DNA from: Sinotaia quadrata
Lineage: Eukaryota > Mollusca > Gastropoda > Architaenioglossa > Viviparidae
Direction of reading: 5' to 3'
Length of the DNA stretch: 64,000 bases
NCBI GenBank assembly: GCA_028829895.1
Contig: CM054182.1
Span: 31,838,379-31,902,378, forward strand
Shown: positions 1 through 10,395 of the stretch, one piece after another
Numbering within the stretch: position 1 is the first letter of the stretch
Layout: each line of letters begins with the position of its first letter
Notes under the pieces: generated by a model
The model's input: the letters and a program-made list of their open reading frames with translations, nothing else
Told to the model about the DNA's origin: nothing
The model's database searches: none
Program-made: the position numbers and the translations under genes

Positions 1-1860
1 TAAAACTCCGCTTTTATCCCACAATAACTTTTAGGCTACGACCTTACAAAAATTATTGAATTTATTCAGAACACCTTCCGAAATAAATTACGCGTTGGTT
101 ACACGTTCACCTGCTTGGTTACAAGTCTGTTGTCTCCAAGGCTTTCGTAATGTCACGGCTCCGACCATACAACATTACACATTATACTTAGCACCCTAAA
201 TATAATAGTCCGAAGTCTGTTACTACCGATAACTCTCCTAGCTGGCGGTATAACACGTCGACTTCTTACAATGAAGTATCCAGTAACACAATACTAAATA
301 AATCATTCAATAGCTAACATGACATATTTAACTACGCTTAAATATATCAACATTAACTAACATGCACGCTACTCTGCAAAAGAATACATGCACATGTCAC
401 AACAAAAGCAAGATAAATATTTCAACAATCCTGAATCAATAGAATATTGGCAATTCTCAGTTCGTTTCCTAAAGATATGATACGCCCTATGTATATAAAA
501 ATGTTACAATTTAATACATATCAATCCCATGACGAGGCCACACTTGTTACGTTTCCAGTATTTATTTAAAGACCCTGCTTAGGAAATTATAGAACTTTAA
601 TTTACTATTTAAATTAATTCCTTCCCGTTTAACCTAAACAGACTGGTTGCTCAAATCATCATTCGACTAAATTAAAAATGCATCTTTGTAGTCTAGATCA
701 CAGATTTACGAAACTGATAATTTGCGTACATTAGCTAGATTGGAAATCGTTAAAAACTCTCTTAGATTCATATGCATTCATTACGTCATTCGTTTAGCTC
801 AGACAGCCCCCATCCAATCCCATTTGGTCTATATGCATACAAATTACTACAAAAAGAGGTTCTTAACAAAATGAAATAAGATTTAATAAGTTTAACAATT
901 AACAGCAACGATTATTCCGAGCGCGATGTCTTAAATTCTATTCAGAATTCTACCGTCCTGGTTAAAAGTCTTAACGAGAATTTCTTTGCCTTGCCAAATA
1001 GTCACTTGATTCTGGACCCTAGTAGATATACTTAACTACACTCTTGGTCGCATGTGGGGTTCAACTGGTTAGAACTTGTCCACATCCTTTGGCTCATCGT
1101 CAGTACTGCATAGCATAACAGTCAATGTCCACTCAATCACTGCATCGCTAATGTACTTGCGACGAATCGTTAACCGTAATTAACACGAGGTACTTCTGCA
1201 TAGTTCACGTATGGGTCATGAAGACACCCGAGTCGGTGTACGACTCAAGAAGTACGAAGGTAGAGAGGGATAACATAAGAAGAACCCGGCTGAAACAAAG
1301 GATTTGGGCTCTGTAACTATTTGCGTCTATATTCGCAAACCCAAGCACATGTTTCTTTGTTTAAGGTTCTGAATTTAGAATCTTTGACTATCGTGTCGTT
1401 CACAATTCAAATATGGTTATATTTAAATATACATTGTGGTCCACGTGTGTGTTACATATAACGTTACACGAACGTATGAATTCTCAAATATTTACAGCAT
1501 TAAAAATTGGAATTCACACAAAGGATTAATTCAAAATGAAGCATGAATGCTTTACAATTTTACACGAAAAATTATATGCAAGAACAATTTGAATTACAAA
1601 GAAGAATTCACCACGTGCACAGACATACTGGCGGCACTAGGGAATTTACGATTTATATAAATTAAAGATAAGAAAAGGTTACAATAATTTATATACAATA
1701 ACTTTTAGATTTGTCCCTTTACATCGAAACACGTGCTTTGGCTAAATTAGCGCTAAGCTGCACAAAATACATACGTCAATTCAATTACAAAATACAATCA
1801 ATAAATGCAATAGATACTGTAAGAAGTAGACGTGTTATTGTTACCTCTTAAAAGTAGATT
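1..1860. other. unassigned AT-rich DNA
   Basis: No tandem array, recognisable coding frame or RNA gene is visible. Short isolated E-box-like hexamers (CACGTG) occur near 1442 and 1612. It could be distal untranslated or intergenic DNA. Confidence 0.5.
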
Positions 1861-2200
1861 TTACTGCTCTAGCGCGGGTTCATCTTCGACTCTCTTACGA
1901 CTCTGGTATGGCGGCGGGACGGAGCTATGTTAAAGCTGCCTGGTGTGTCTGCCGGTCTGGAAGTGAGTGAGAGTTTTGGCGCGTTATGATCGTATTTTAT
2001 GAAACTGCATTGAACGCATCACGTGACCGTTCACGTGGTATGTTGTTGATCTCGAAGGTGCTGGACACTGGCCTAAAGTTATGCAACAATCCGACCTTGC
2101 TAGAAGCTTCTAGATACTGATGTATCACGGGTGAATTTCAACAAAGGTCCGTTCAAAAATTTAATTTTGAAACGAGCAATTGGGTCACGAGGTCATGACA
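1861..2200 (+). promoter_or_regulatory. motif-dense CpG-bearing candidate promoter or enhancer
   Basis: This block is richer in G+C and CpG than its AT-rich flanks. It holds an ATGGCGGC (YY1-like) word at 1908-1915, two CACGTG E-boxes at 2020-2025 and 2032-2037 separated by exactly 6 nt, a perfect palindrome CTAGAAGCTTCTAG at 2100-2113 containing the heat-shock dimer GAAnnTTC, and a direct repeat GGGTCA-CG-AGGTCA at 2182-2195. The motifs are seen directly; regulatory function is inference. A promoter for a gene whose body lies outside or is not recognisable here would fit. Confidence 0.35.
1908..1962 (+). CDS. possible short first coding exon
   Basis: The ATG at 1908 lies in the CpG-bearing block and opens 18 codons (starts MAAGRSYVKAAW) that run to a donor-like junction GGAA|GTGAGT at 1963. 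The unspliced frame stops at once (TGA at 1968-1970). No family is recognised and no partner exon was found. The ATG overlaps a YY1-like word, so this may be promoter sequence only. Confidence 0.1.
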
Positions 2201-2398
2201 CAGAATTTGTCACACATCGTCACAGTGTGTATAAGTTTGTGTATGTGCATGTATGTAAAATTGAATGTGCATGTGCGTTCGTGTTTGAATATTCATATGT
2301 GCACAAATGTACTTGTATGTGTGTAAGTGTTTTATCTAAGCAAGGCATGTTAAAAATGCTATGCGAAATTTGACAATGATGTCATTGTGTATCCGAAG

Positions 2399-2442
2399 CC
2401 TGGTGTATATCTGACCAGACCCTGGTGTATATCTGACCAGAC
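2399..2442. repeat. 22-bp direct duplication, 2 copies
   Basis: Two perfect adjacent copies of a 22-bp unit beginning CCTGGTGTATATCTG. Confidence 0.9.
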
Positions 2443-2984
2443 ACACATTTTAGGAATTTGTTTTAAATGTTCGCATCTCTTCAGTTTGTAATAACGAAAC
2501 GTTCTTTAAATAGAATCTTTGTTAATGGAGATTTAAATAAAAAGATTGCTCAATCATTTCAAAACAAATTTTATACTACAAGTATTTGCTGTAGAATTCG
2601 CGACTGATGTCTGACTTTCTGTTTAGGTCACATTACTGATTGTGTATACAGCTGATCGATAACTGCGATCACCAGCATAGTGCTGTTTCGGCCACTATAT
2701 ATATATTGACTTGAACGTCGGGAAATTGCTTCACTTATTGAAGTTTTGGGATTTAAAAAATAAAATAAGTGTGCGGGTAACATTTAATGGGAAAAAAAGC
2801 TTTTCAGCCATGTGAACACTGCCACGCAACCTGCATGTTCTCACTTCCAGATCAGGATTAATACTTTCCCGTCGACCGGATGCTGTTGAAGTAAAACAGA
2901 ACAAAACAGTAATTAATTCGAAAACTACAGCAACATAACTTAGTTAAAATATTATGACGTGACTTCTCATTCAGCTTTTTATTG
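2443..2984. other. unassigned AT-rich DNA
   Basis: Nothing recognised apart from a short (TA)n run near 2695-2707. Confidence 0.5.
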
Positions 2985-3330
2985 TCTCTCTCTCTCTAGA
3001 AAAGATAGATAGACAGGTAGAGAGACAGAGAGAAAGATAGATAGACAGACAGACAGAAAGATAGGTAGGTAGATAGATAAATAGATAGACAGGTCGAGAG
3101 ACAGGTAGAGAGAGACAGAGAAACAGATAGGGAGATAGGTAGAGATACAGACTGATAAATAGACAGACATATATAGATGATAGATAGATGATAGACAGCT
3201 AGACAGATAGATAGATAGATAGGTCGAGAGACAGGTAGAGAGACAGAGAGATATATTGAGAGACAGACAGACAGATATATATATATAGAGAGAGAGTTAG
3301 ACAGATAGACAGATAGATAGATAGATAATT
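2985..3330. repeat. imperfect GATA/GACA microsatellite
   Basis: Long run of interspersed GATA, GACA, GAGA and GGTA tetramers. Its minus-strand open frames are low-complexity translations of TATC-type repeats (SIYLS motifs), not genes. Confidence 0.9.
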
Positions 3331-4149
3331 TAAAAGCAAATCATAAAACAACCTGAAAAATATATGAGACGTTAAAAGTTTAAGCAAAATTTAAAACACA
3401 CGAAACCAAAAGGAAAATTATTGTAATATGTATGGATTCTGATTTGTAAAAAAAAAAATTGAAATCCATCCAAAAAATAAGCTTGATTTTCCAATATTAA
3501 TAATATCATTTCCCCAAATATAAGAAAACGAACACGACTATTTTATACTGCATTGCATATTGTTGGTATGTGATTCTGCTCTACACTTATGTTCCGTGAG
3601 TGTGTTTGTTTATGCGTGCAGTGTGTATGTGTGTGTCTGCGTGTGTGCAACATTGTTCGAAACGATCTGCTCTTATTTCATAAAATCTTATCATTAAGAG
3701 AAAAGAACTGGCACGCATATATACTCACACACCTACATATAGACATACACACAAGCGAACCCACATACAAACACATATAAATACAGACACACAGACAGCA
3801 CCCACATAAACAATCAAAACACCCTAACAAAAGCATCAATATGCATACAAGCAAACAAAAACATACACAGTCTTCCTCTGTCAAGCACAAGAAAGTCAGA
3901 TATATTTTTAAAATTCAAACTGTTTCCGCATTATACATTCTTCAGGTGATGACGTAATCGTAATTCTGCCGACAACCACTGAGGAAAAGTCCGCTCTGCA
4001 AAGAACTATTTTTTTGTTTATTTAACCGCTAAACAACGGCGCCAACTTCTATAGTGCAGTTTGAGACTAAACATTATTACTTGTTTGTTTTTTGTTTTGT
4101 TTTTAAAAAAACGTCCGTGCATTACAAAGTAATAACTTGCGTCTGAAAG
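3331..4149. other. unassigned, with GT-rich and CA-rich patches
   Basis: GT-rich at about 3595-3655 and CA-rich at about 3720-3880. Both are imperfect alternating purine-pyrimidine tracts. No coding signal. Confidence 0.5.
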
Positions 4150-4258
4150 GTGCTTCGATTTCAAAATATACCGCATATTGATTTCTAAATATACTACAGG
4201 TTGATTTCAAAATATGCTACAGATTAATTTTATAATATATCGCAGATTGATTTCAGAG
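4150..4258. repeat. diverged ~28-bp tandem repeat, ~4 copies
   Basis: Repeating pattern GATTTCAAAATAT followed by a variable CTACAG or CGCAG segment. Copies are clearly diverged. Confidence 0.7.
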
Positions 4259-4477
4259 GTTAACTAATTACAGGTATACTTTTGTTAGTATAATATAAGA
4301 AAAATGTTTACTTAGTTGTAAACAATTTAAACTTATTACATAGCGCTCATCGTAAGTCAACTTTTGAGGTAAGATGCTGATCTTCCGCAGTAATATTTAC
4401 AGTTAAAATCATAATTCATTAAATGCTTGTAACCTCACCCAGTATCGAAAGAAAGTCTGACAGAGAAAGGTAAAGAA

Positions 4478-4676
4478 GAAAAGATTAAAGGCAAAGATAT
4501 AAAAGAATAAAAGTAAAGATAAAATATTGCAGGTAAAGATGTAAGAGATTGAAGGTAAAAATATTAATGGCAAAGATAAAAAAATTAAAATTTAAAAGAT
4601 TAAAGGTAAAAGTTCAAAAGGTTAAAGGTAAAGATTTAAAAGATTAAAGGTAATGATTAAAAAGATTAAAGTTAAA
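4478..4676. repeat. purine-rich AAGATTAAAGGTAA array
   Basis: Degenerate short-period array built on AAAGATTAAAGGTAA. The plus strand is almost free of C for 200 bp. Confidence 0.8.
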
Positions 4677-4849
4677 GTTTGGGAGATATGTGACGTCTGT
4701 ATTTCTGAAATAAATAAAACGGTTACTGTGTTTTGTAAGCAGGAAACGATTGCGAAGTAAAACTTCACACACAACCAGAAGTAGCACGGTCTGCTAAAGA
4801 AGAGAAGGACAAACAGGCAGATGACTCTTAGCAGTGGGTTATTTTTTAA

Positions 4850-5075
4850 TAACTGTGAACAAATTAAAATATACCTGAGTGAAAGAAATTTTGGAACAAA
4901 GACAGGCAGGTGTTTTGTATAACTTTGAACAAAAAATTGAAACGTGAGTGAAAGCAGTTCTGGAGCAAAAAACAGGCAGATTTAAATAATGTTTCATATA
5001 TCTGTGAATAAATGAAAGCTAAGTGAAAGCAAGTGGGAGTACAGACAGATTAATAAAATAATGAAAATAATCGAA
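4850..5075. repeat. diverged ~70-bp repeat, ~3 copies
   Basis: Three related segments share a GAGTGAAAG core followed by an ACAGGCAG-like core. They look like an old decaying array. Confidence 0.45.
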
Positions 5076-5955
5076 AGTGTTCTAAGAGCAGTAAAGGAAA
5101 TGAGCATTTGTTACGAAACTGATGATTGACAGTTTGTTTGATAGTTGAACGGATCACCACTAGTCAGCTTACTGAGCCTTAATGGAGAAACCAAGGGATT
5201 AGAACCTTACTTATTTGGCATTTGTGGTCGGCTCAGGACAAAGTTTTTCCGTTTCTGGACTGTAGAGTCAATAGCTAAGATGCTGGCAGATTGTGCCAAG
5301 TTGATTTCAGACAGAAGATGAAAAGTTTGCCATGCTTCGTACTTAAATAAATGTGGTTTAATTTGTTTTGTATCGTTTCGGATTTTTAAACAAGCAAGAC
5401 CAATAACTCTTTCGCTGGATATAAATAAAATTGTAATATATATATATTATCCGACCCTGATCTCTGTAGCTAATTGATTTATTCCTCAATTTCTCCAAGC
5501 CAACGAGTCTATGATCTCAATCCTGGCTATGCTGATTGTGATCTTAAATATAATCTCATGTGATCAACGGGAAGATTAATTAGCCAACACAAAATTCACC
5601 TTAACTAAAAACAATCACATGAATCATTATACAATCTGGTGTCAACAGATTTTCATCAATTTTAAAATCAACAAGCAAAAAAATAAATAAATAAAAAGTA
5701 AATAACTATTGAAAAAGTCATTGACTGTCAAACAAATATATTTTCATTGAATTAATAACTGACATACAAATTCAAAATTTAGTATTTGAGTATTTTAGAA
5801 ATACTAAGAGAAGTAACAATCGGCACCTAGAAAGACTGCACCTTAATGTCCTCTAAAACAGTTTTTGTCATTAGTTACTTGCTGAATAATACTCATTGTA
5901 CATTGTCAAGGCCTCGTTATTAGTAAACATATATAGGTTTTAGAATTGTGGTGGA
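5076..5955. other. unassigned AT-rich DNA
   Basis: No array or credible open frame. A short (TA)n run lies near 5437-5449. Confidence 0.5.
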
Positions 5956-6080
5956 GTAAATTTGCCTATCCCTATTTCTAGATTTTAATTGTTATATAAA
6001 TTGTTAAAGTAACCCGACCTTGGACACTCCTTATACTGGTGCTTTTGTAAGTGTCAGAATTGGAGTAAATAACTCAAGAT
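5956..6080 (+). mobile_element. family A dispersed repeat, solo terminal fragment
   Basis: Starts with the shared terminus AGTAAATTTGCCTATCCC and continues with TATATAAATTGTTAAA and a CCCGACCTTGG segment. It matches the start of the 52986-54625 copy for about 120 bp. Similarity stops where the adjacent 70-bp array begins at 6081, so the rest of the element is missing or replaced. Class unknown. Confidence 0.85.
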
Positions 6081-6720
6081 TATTATTTGACATTAACCTC
6101 TAAATTAAAATGTAAGCTATAAAATAGAGCCCTTTTAATGAATATTAACAGATTATTTGACATTAACCTCTAAATTAAAATGTAAGCTATAAAATGGAAC
6201 CCTTTTAATGAATATTAACAGATTATTTGACATTAACCTCTAAATTAAAATGTAAGATATGAAATGGAGCCCTTTCAACGAATATTAACAGATCATTTGA
6301 CATTAACCTCTAAATTAAAATGTAAGATATAAAATGGAACCATTTCAACGAATATTAACAGATTATTTGACACTATCCTCTAAATTAAAATGTAAGATAT
6401 GGAATGGAACCCTTTCAACCAAAACTAACACAGATTATTTGACAATAACCTATAAAATGTAAGATATAAAATGGAACCCTTTCAACGAATATTAACACAG
6501 ATTATTTGACAATAACCTATAAAATGTAAGATATGAAATGGAACTCTTTCAACCAACATTAACCTATAAAATGTAAGATATAAAATGGAACTCTTTCAAC
6601 CAACATTAGCCTATAAAAGGTAAGATATAAACTGGAACACTTTCAACCAAACATTAACAGACTATTTCGCATGAACTTATAAAATATAAGACATAATATG
6701 GAACTCTTTCAACTTGCGGA
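6081..6720. repeat. 70-bp minisatellite, ~9 copies decaying downstream
   Basis: Unit begins GATTATTTGACATTAACC. The first five copies recur at exactly 70 bp (6151, 6221, 6291, 6361). Later copies shorten to about 65 and then about 40 bp and diverge. The array starts exactly at the break of the family A terminus. Confidence 0.95.
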
Positions 6721-7244
6721 TTTGCAAATGCTATAGACGATAATATAATTAAGAACCTAAATGGTGTGTGTGACAGTTTATTAGGCCTAGAGTCCCTCAC
6801 AAAATGTCTCAGCATTGAGATCTAATACACGCTGTAATAGAAATCGGTGGTATTTAGGAGTAAACAACAACAACAAAAATTACAAATATACTCACAGCGA
6901 TTAGGCGTAGGATTATACTTAGGATCAGGATTAAGAATAGTTTATCTTTTGTATCTATAGTATTATAAACGTGATTATAATTTCTGCAAAATAGCAAACT
7001 ACTCAAAATAGTCCCCAAATGCAGGCAGAACTTGTTTCTTTACGTTACCATAGTAATTTTTAATACTTAGTTGAAAATTAAAGATGTGTCACTCTGTCTC
7101 AATTTAGGAAATTCAATATCTCAGTCCAGAGGGTAAGAAATGAGCACATTGTCGTAAGAGTCGAAAAGTGAAACAAAATTAAGTATGCAGTAATTATCAA
7201 AGCAAATAATCTTTCCAGTTTATTTGCTAATTTAATGTTCTTTA
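6721..7244. other. unassigned AT-rich DNA
   Basis: No array, gene or element recognised. Confidence 0.5.
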
Positions 7245-7777
7245 ACGGAGAGACTGTCTTTTACGTCATTTAGCAGAGAGCGAGACTGTCTTTTACGTCA
7301 TTTAGCAGAGAGCGAGACTGTCTTTTACGTCATTTAGCAGAGAGCGAGACTGTCTTTTACGTTATTTAGCGGAGAGCGAAACTCTTTTACGTTATTTAGC
7401 GGAGAGCGAGACTGTCTTTTACGTTATTTAGCGGAGAGCGAGACTGTCTTTTACGTTATTTAGCGGAGAGCGAGACTGTCTTTTACGTTATTTAGCGGAG
7501 AGCGAGACTGTCTTTTACGTTATTTAGCGGAGAGCGAGACTGTCTTTTACGTTATTTAGCGGAGAGCGAGACTGTCTTTTACGTTATTTAGCGGAGAGCG
7601 AGACTGTCTTTTACGTTATTTAGCGGAGAGCGAGACTGTCTTTTACGTTATTTAGCGGAGAGCGAGACTGTCTTTTACGTTATTTAGCGGAGAGCGAGAC
7701 TGTCTTTTACGTTATTTAGCGGAGAGCGAGACTGTCTTTTACGTTATTTAGCGGAGAGCGAGACTGTCTTTTACGTT
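7245..7777. repeat. 32-bp minisatellite, ~16-17 copies
   Basis: Unit contains AGCGAGACTGTCTTTTACG. The first three copies read ACGTCATTTAGCAGAG and the rest ACGTTATTTAGCGGAG. One copy near 7380 has a short deletion. The first type contains TGACGTAA (minus strand), a CRE-like word that the later type loses by one transition. Confidence 0.97.
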
Positions 7778-8167
7778 GATGAGATAATATTGTCAACAGA
7801 AATATTTTCTTCAATAAAATTGCATAATAATTATAATTTTATCAATGTTGTTGATAATTACATGTATATTATCATGAAAGAGAATAATTTGAAACAGAGA
7901 GAAAATTCTTGTGGAATTAGATGAATACTCGCCATTAAATGATTATCCTGAAATTGAAACGTATGTATGTTATATTTATCTCCCCCCCCTCCCAACGCTT
8001 TGATGTTTTTTTCATATAAAAACCAATTGGCTTGATTTGTCTTTATATAAAAAAAAACAAATAGAAATGCCCGATGTAAGTGTTCTTGCATATATGAAAA
8101 CATACAAAAAAAGGTTTGGATGTGTTTTACATATACAACAGTTTTTAAAAAATTACTTTTATATTAT
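7778..8167. other. unassigned AT-rich DNA
   Basis: Contains a C-run at 7982-7990 and A/T runs. The open frames here are low-complexity. Confidence 0.5.
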
Positions 8168-8183
8168 CACACACAAACACACA

Positions 8184-8243
<60 letters not shown>

Positions 8244-8258
8244 CACGCACGCACACAC
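8168..8258. repeat. (AC)n microsatellite
   Basis: About 90 bp of AC dinucleotides with a few CAAACAC and GCAC interruptions at both ends. Confidence 0.98.
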
Positions 8259-8502
8259 AACGTTTTTATGTCTTTTTCATATAAAAAACATTGTTTCAAT
8301 GTGTCTTTCGGTTGAAAAATGTTTTTAATGGGAACTTAATATTTACAGATATTTAAGAAAATGTTGAAAGAACAGGACTGAGCCATCCGACCTGCAATTT
8401 CAGATATCATCGTGTTTATTCAGCAAGAGTTATTTTTCTTGCTGGTCATCACGCAGTATTTATTAAAATTGTCCATTTTTTTTTTTTTTTAGTTTTTCTC
8501 AG

Positions 8503-8605
8503 CGTTGCACATAATGTAAATGATTCCTGTAACTCCCTCGCCTTCTCCTGGATCTTCCTTCTGGGGAAGGTGTGGTTGGGTTGGGTGCGTGACTTTAAAG
8601 TTTAA
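8503..8605 (+). CDS. possible terminal coding exon
   Basis: A strong polypyrimidine tract (T-run at about 8476-8490, then TTTTTCTCAG ending at 8502) precedes a 33-codon open frame read from 8504 and ending at TAA 8603-8605. It starts VAHNVNDSCNSLAFSW and is rich in Trp, Leu and Val. No family is recognised. Only the acceptor signal and the composition support it; a chance open frame of this length is common. Confidence 0.13.
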
Positions 8606-8849
8606 TGGTCCCTAAAATCTGTTGTCCATTGAAAAAAAATTATAAAAGAAAAACCCCCTTTGGGGTTTCGAAATACTATTTAATTTTTAAAAAATTTTGT
8701 CTTTATGAAACAAAGCTTTTTAGAACTGCCACTTGAATTAATTACTACTAGTGTCTTAGTAAACAAAAACAGTACGCTAATGACGAAGTAAAAGAAAACA
8801 GATCCTGCTGAGGATAGCCCGAGCCCGAGTAGGTTGTGCGCAAAGCATC
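8606..8849. other. unassigned spacer
   Basis: A/T-rich with homopolymer runs. Nothing recognised. Confidence 0.5.
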
Positions 8850-8957
8850 ATGGATGCTAGAAATAGTTTGGAACCACTTAAAGAACTTTTGTCGCCGGTT
8901 ACAAAGCGAGACACGTCTAATCTCCGGTGGACATATTTTTGCCGCGTTCCTCAGACG
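8850..8957 (+). CDS. possible first coding exon of an unknown gene
   Basis: ATG at 8850 is in strong start context (A at -3, G at +4, atcATGG). It opens 36 codons (108 nt, phase 0) that end exactly at a consensus donor CAGACG|GTGAGT at 8958. The encoded start is MDARNSLEPLKELLSP and a later segment reads TYFCRVPQT; it is hydrophilic with mixed charge and unlike repeat-derived frames. If unspliced it stops after 38 codons. No homologue is recognised and the downstream exon was not found. The longer minus-strand frame at 8748-8984 is probably its shadow. Confidence 0.25.
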
Positions 8958-9326
8958 GTGAGTTGAGCTCACGTCAAACAGCAAGGCGGGGACAAACAGA
9001 AGGTCCTGTAGCGGCGTGCAGAGGAACCGGGCCGGGTCTTGAGGAAAAGAGAACGACGTGGACCGTTACCAGTTCAATGCGTCGTTTCAGCATGGTTTAG
9101 TTAGGCGAAACAAAAGTAGCAACAGTTTTATTTCTATCGCTATGTTAGAGTGTGAGAATGATTCAATGTTTGAAAGTCGTTGCTAAAATTATGCACGTGT
9201 TCATTTACTGTCCGTGATGTTAATCTGGTAAAGGTGAGTGTTTGAACCACAGTATTATTGTATAGAGATCCCTCCCTCACCTACTTATGATCTTGTCAGG
9301 AAATGTTAATCTATATTTATTTAAAA
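8958..9326. other. unassigned, CpG-bearing at its start
   Basis: The first 120 bp are CpG-bearing, then ordinary AT-rich DNA. Confidence 0.5.
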
Positions 9327-9482
9327 GGTCAGTCCAGCGTGTAATTTAACATATCTATAGTTAATTAACAGGTCAGTCCAGCGTGTTATTTAACACATCT
9401 ATAGTTAATTAACATGTCAGTCCAGCGAGTTATTTAACACGTCTATAGTTAATCAACAGAGGCCAGTCCAGCAAGTCATTTA
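9327..9482. repeat. 44-bp tandem repeat, ~3.5 copies
   Basis: Unit begins GGTCAGTCCAGCGTGT and ends CTATAGTTAATTAACA. Successive copies drift by a few substitutions. Confidence 0.93.
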
Positions 9483-10045
9483 TATATCCAGTTCATCAAA
9501 ATCAATATACCACGCAGCTCCATGATAATCCGTTAACACAGGTAAATCTGTCCACACATTCCCATCTATAGAACTATCCATTAGCCTACCTACAACCACC
9601 CAACATTTCCTGCAAATCTGCAATTAAGTAGTAAATTCACTTAAACTGCAAATTAAATTATTTTGAAAGTTACACAGTTTCCTCCACAATACCTCTTCTC
9701 TTTTTATATAAAATTCGCACACACCCTATACACACTTAACTCCCTTTCTTTTTCTCTCCCTTCTCTTCCCTTTCCGCCCTACCCCTCCCTTCTCTTGTTT
9801 TGTCTTTTTCCGACTCAGTGTATGAATCTTTCCTCATTAAAACAAAGTATTTTCTTTACCTCTGAAAACGGCGACTGTACATTCCACATAAGCAATTTCA
9901 TACAAGAAATTGCATTTTATAATTTAATAAATTATAAATATATAAAAAAATATAAATATATTTTAAAAAAATGCAAATATGCAAATGAACCATGAAAACA
10001 CTTTTTACTTCCACCCAAATAGTTCTGCAAGCTAGATTGTTGTCG
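9483..10045. other. unassigned, pyrimidine-rich then A/T-rich
   Basis: C/T-rich at 9735-9800. At 9910-9975 there are A/T runs that, on the minus strand, include ATTAAA words that could serve a minus-strand transcript ending here. Confidence 0.4.
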
Positions 10046-10330
10046 CTATCGCGTAAGTGTATCGTTTGCTGCACTCCCCCAACTCCTTAGCCTACCCCTA
10101 CTCAATCTCCTACTCATCTTGACGTGAAATCTTTGCTTTGGCATGACATCAACAATTCCATCAACTCCTTTATGCAGGCGCTTTGTGTTTGTCTTTCTAT
10201 GATCTGTCTTCGAGGCAAAGGGACCGCACTCGGGCATAAAAGGTTGAAGGGAAAGAATCCAAACACGCTGACAGCGTGCTGTCCGCGTGTGCTCAACCGA
10301 CGACATGACAGAACGTCGAGTTCCTGGCAT
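10046..10330 (-). CDS. possible short intronless reading frame, 94 codons
   Basis: The ATG at 10330 (A at -3) opens 94 codons to TAG at 10046. It begins MPGTRRSVMSSVEH and has a basic C-terminal third (RFHVKMSRRLSRGRLR). Composition is mixed and not repeat-derived. On the same strand just upstream lie a GC box and a TATA-like word; downstream are ATTAAA words. No domain, signal peptide or family is recognised. A plus-strand frame (10124-10402) overlaps it and is equally unproven. Confidence 0.2.
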   Translation of the reverse strand: MPGTRRSVMSSVEHTRTARCQRVWILSLQPFMPECGPFASKTDHRKTNTKRLHKGVDGIVDVMPKQRFHVKMSRRLSRGRLRSWGSAANDTLTR

Positions 10331-10361
10331 TGTAGTCACCGCCCTCTGTACTCGTGGTCAA

Positions 10362-10395
10362 TCTCCCCTCCCCCGCCCCACCGGTTATATATTAT
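10362..10395 (-). promoter_or_regulatory. TATA-like plus GC-box candidate core promoter
   Basis: Read on the minus strand, TATATAACC (10383-10391) is followed by TGGGGCGGGGGAGGGG (10365-10380). The ATG of the frame at 10046-10330 lies about 50 nt downstream. Spacing suits a TATA promoter with a very short leader. Function is inferred. Confidence 0.2.
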
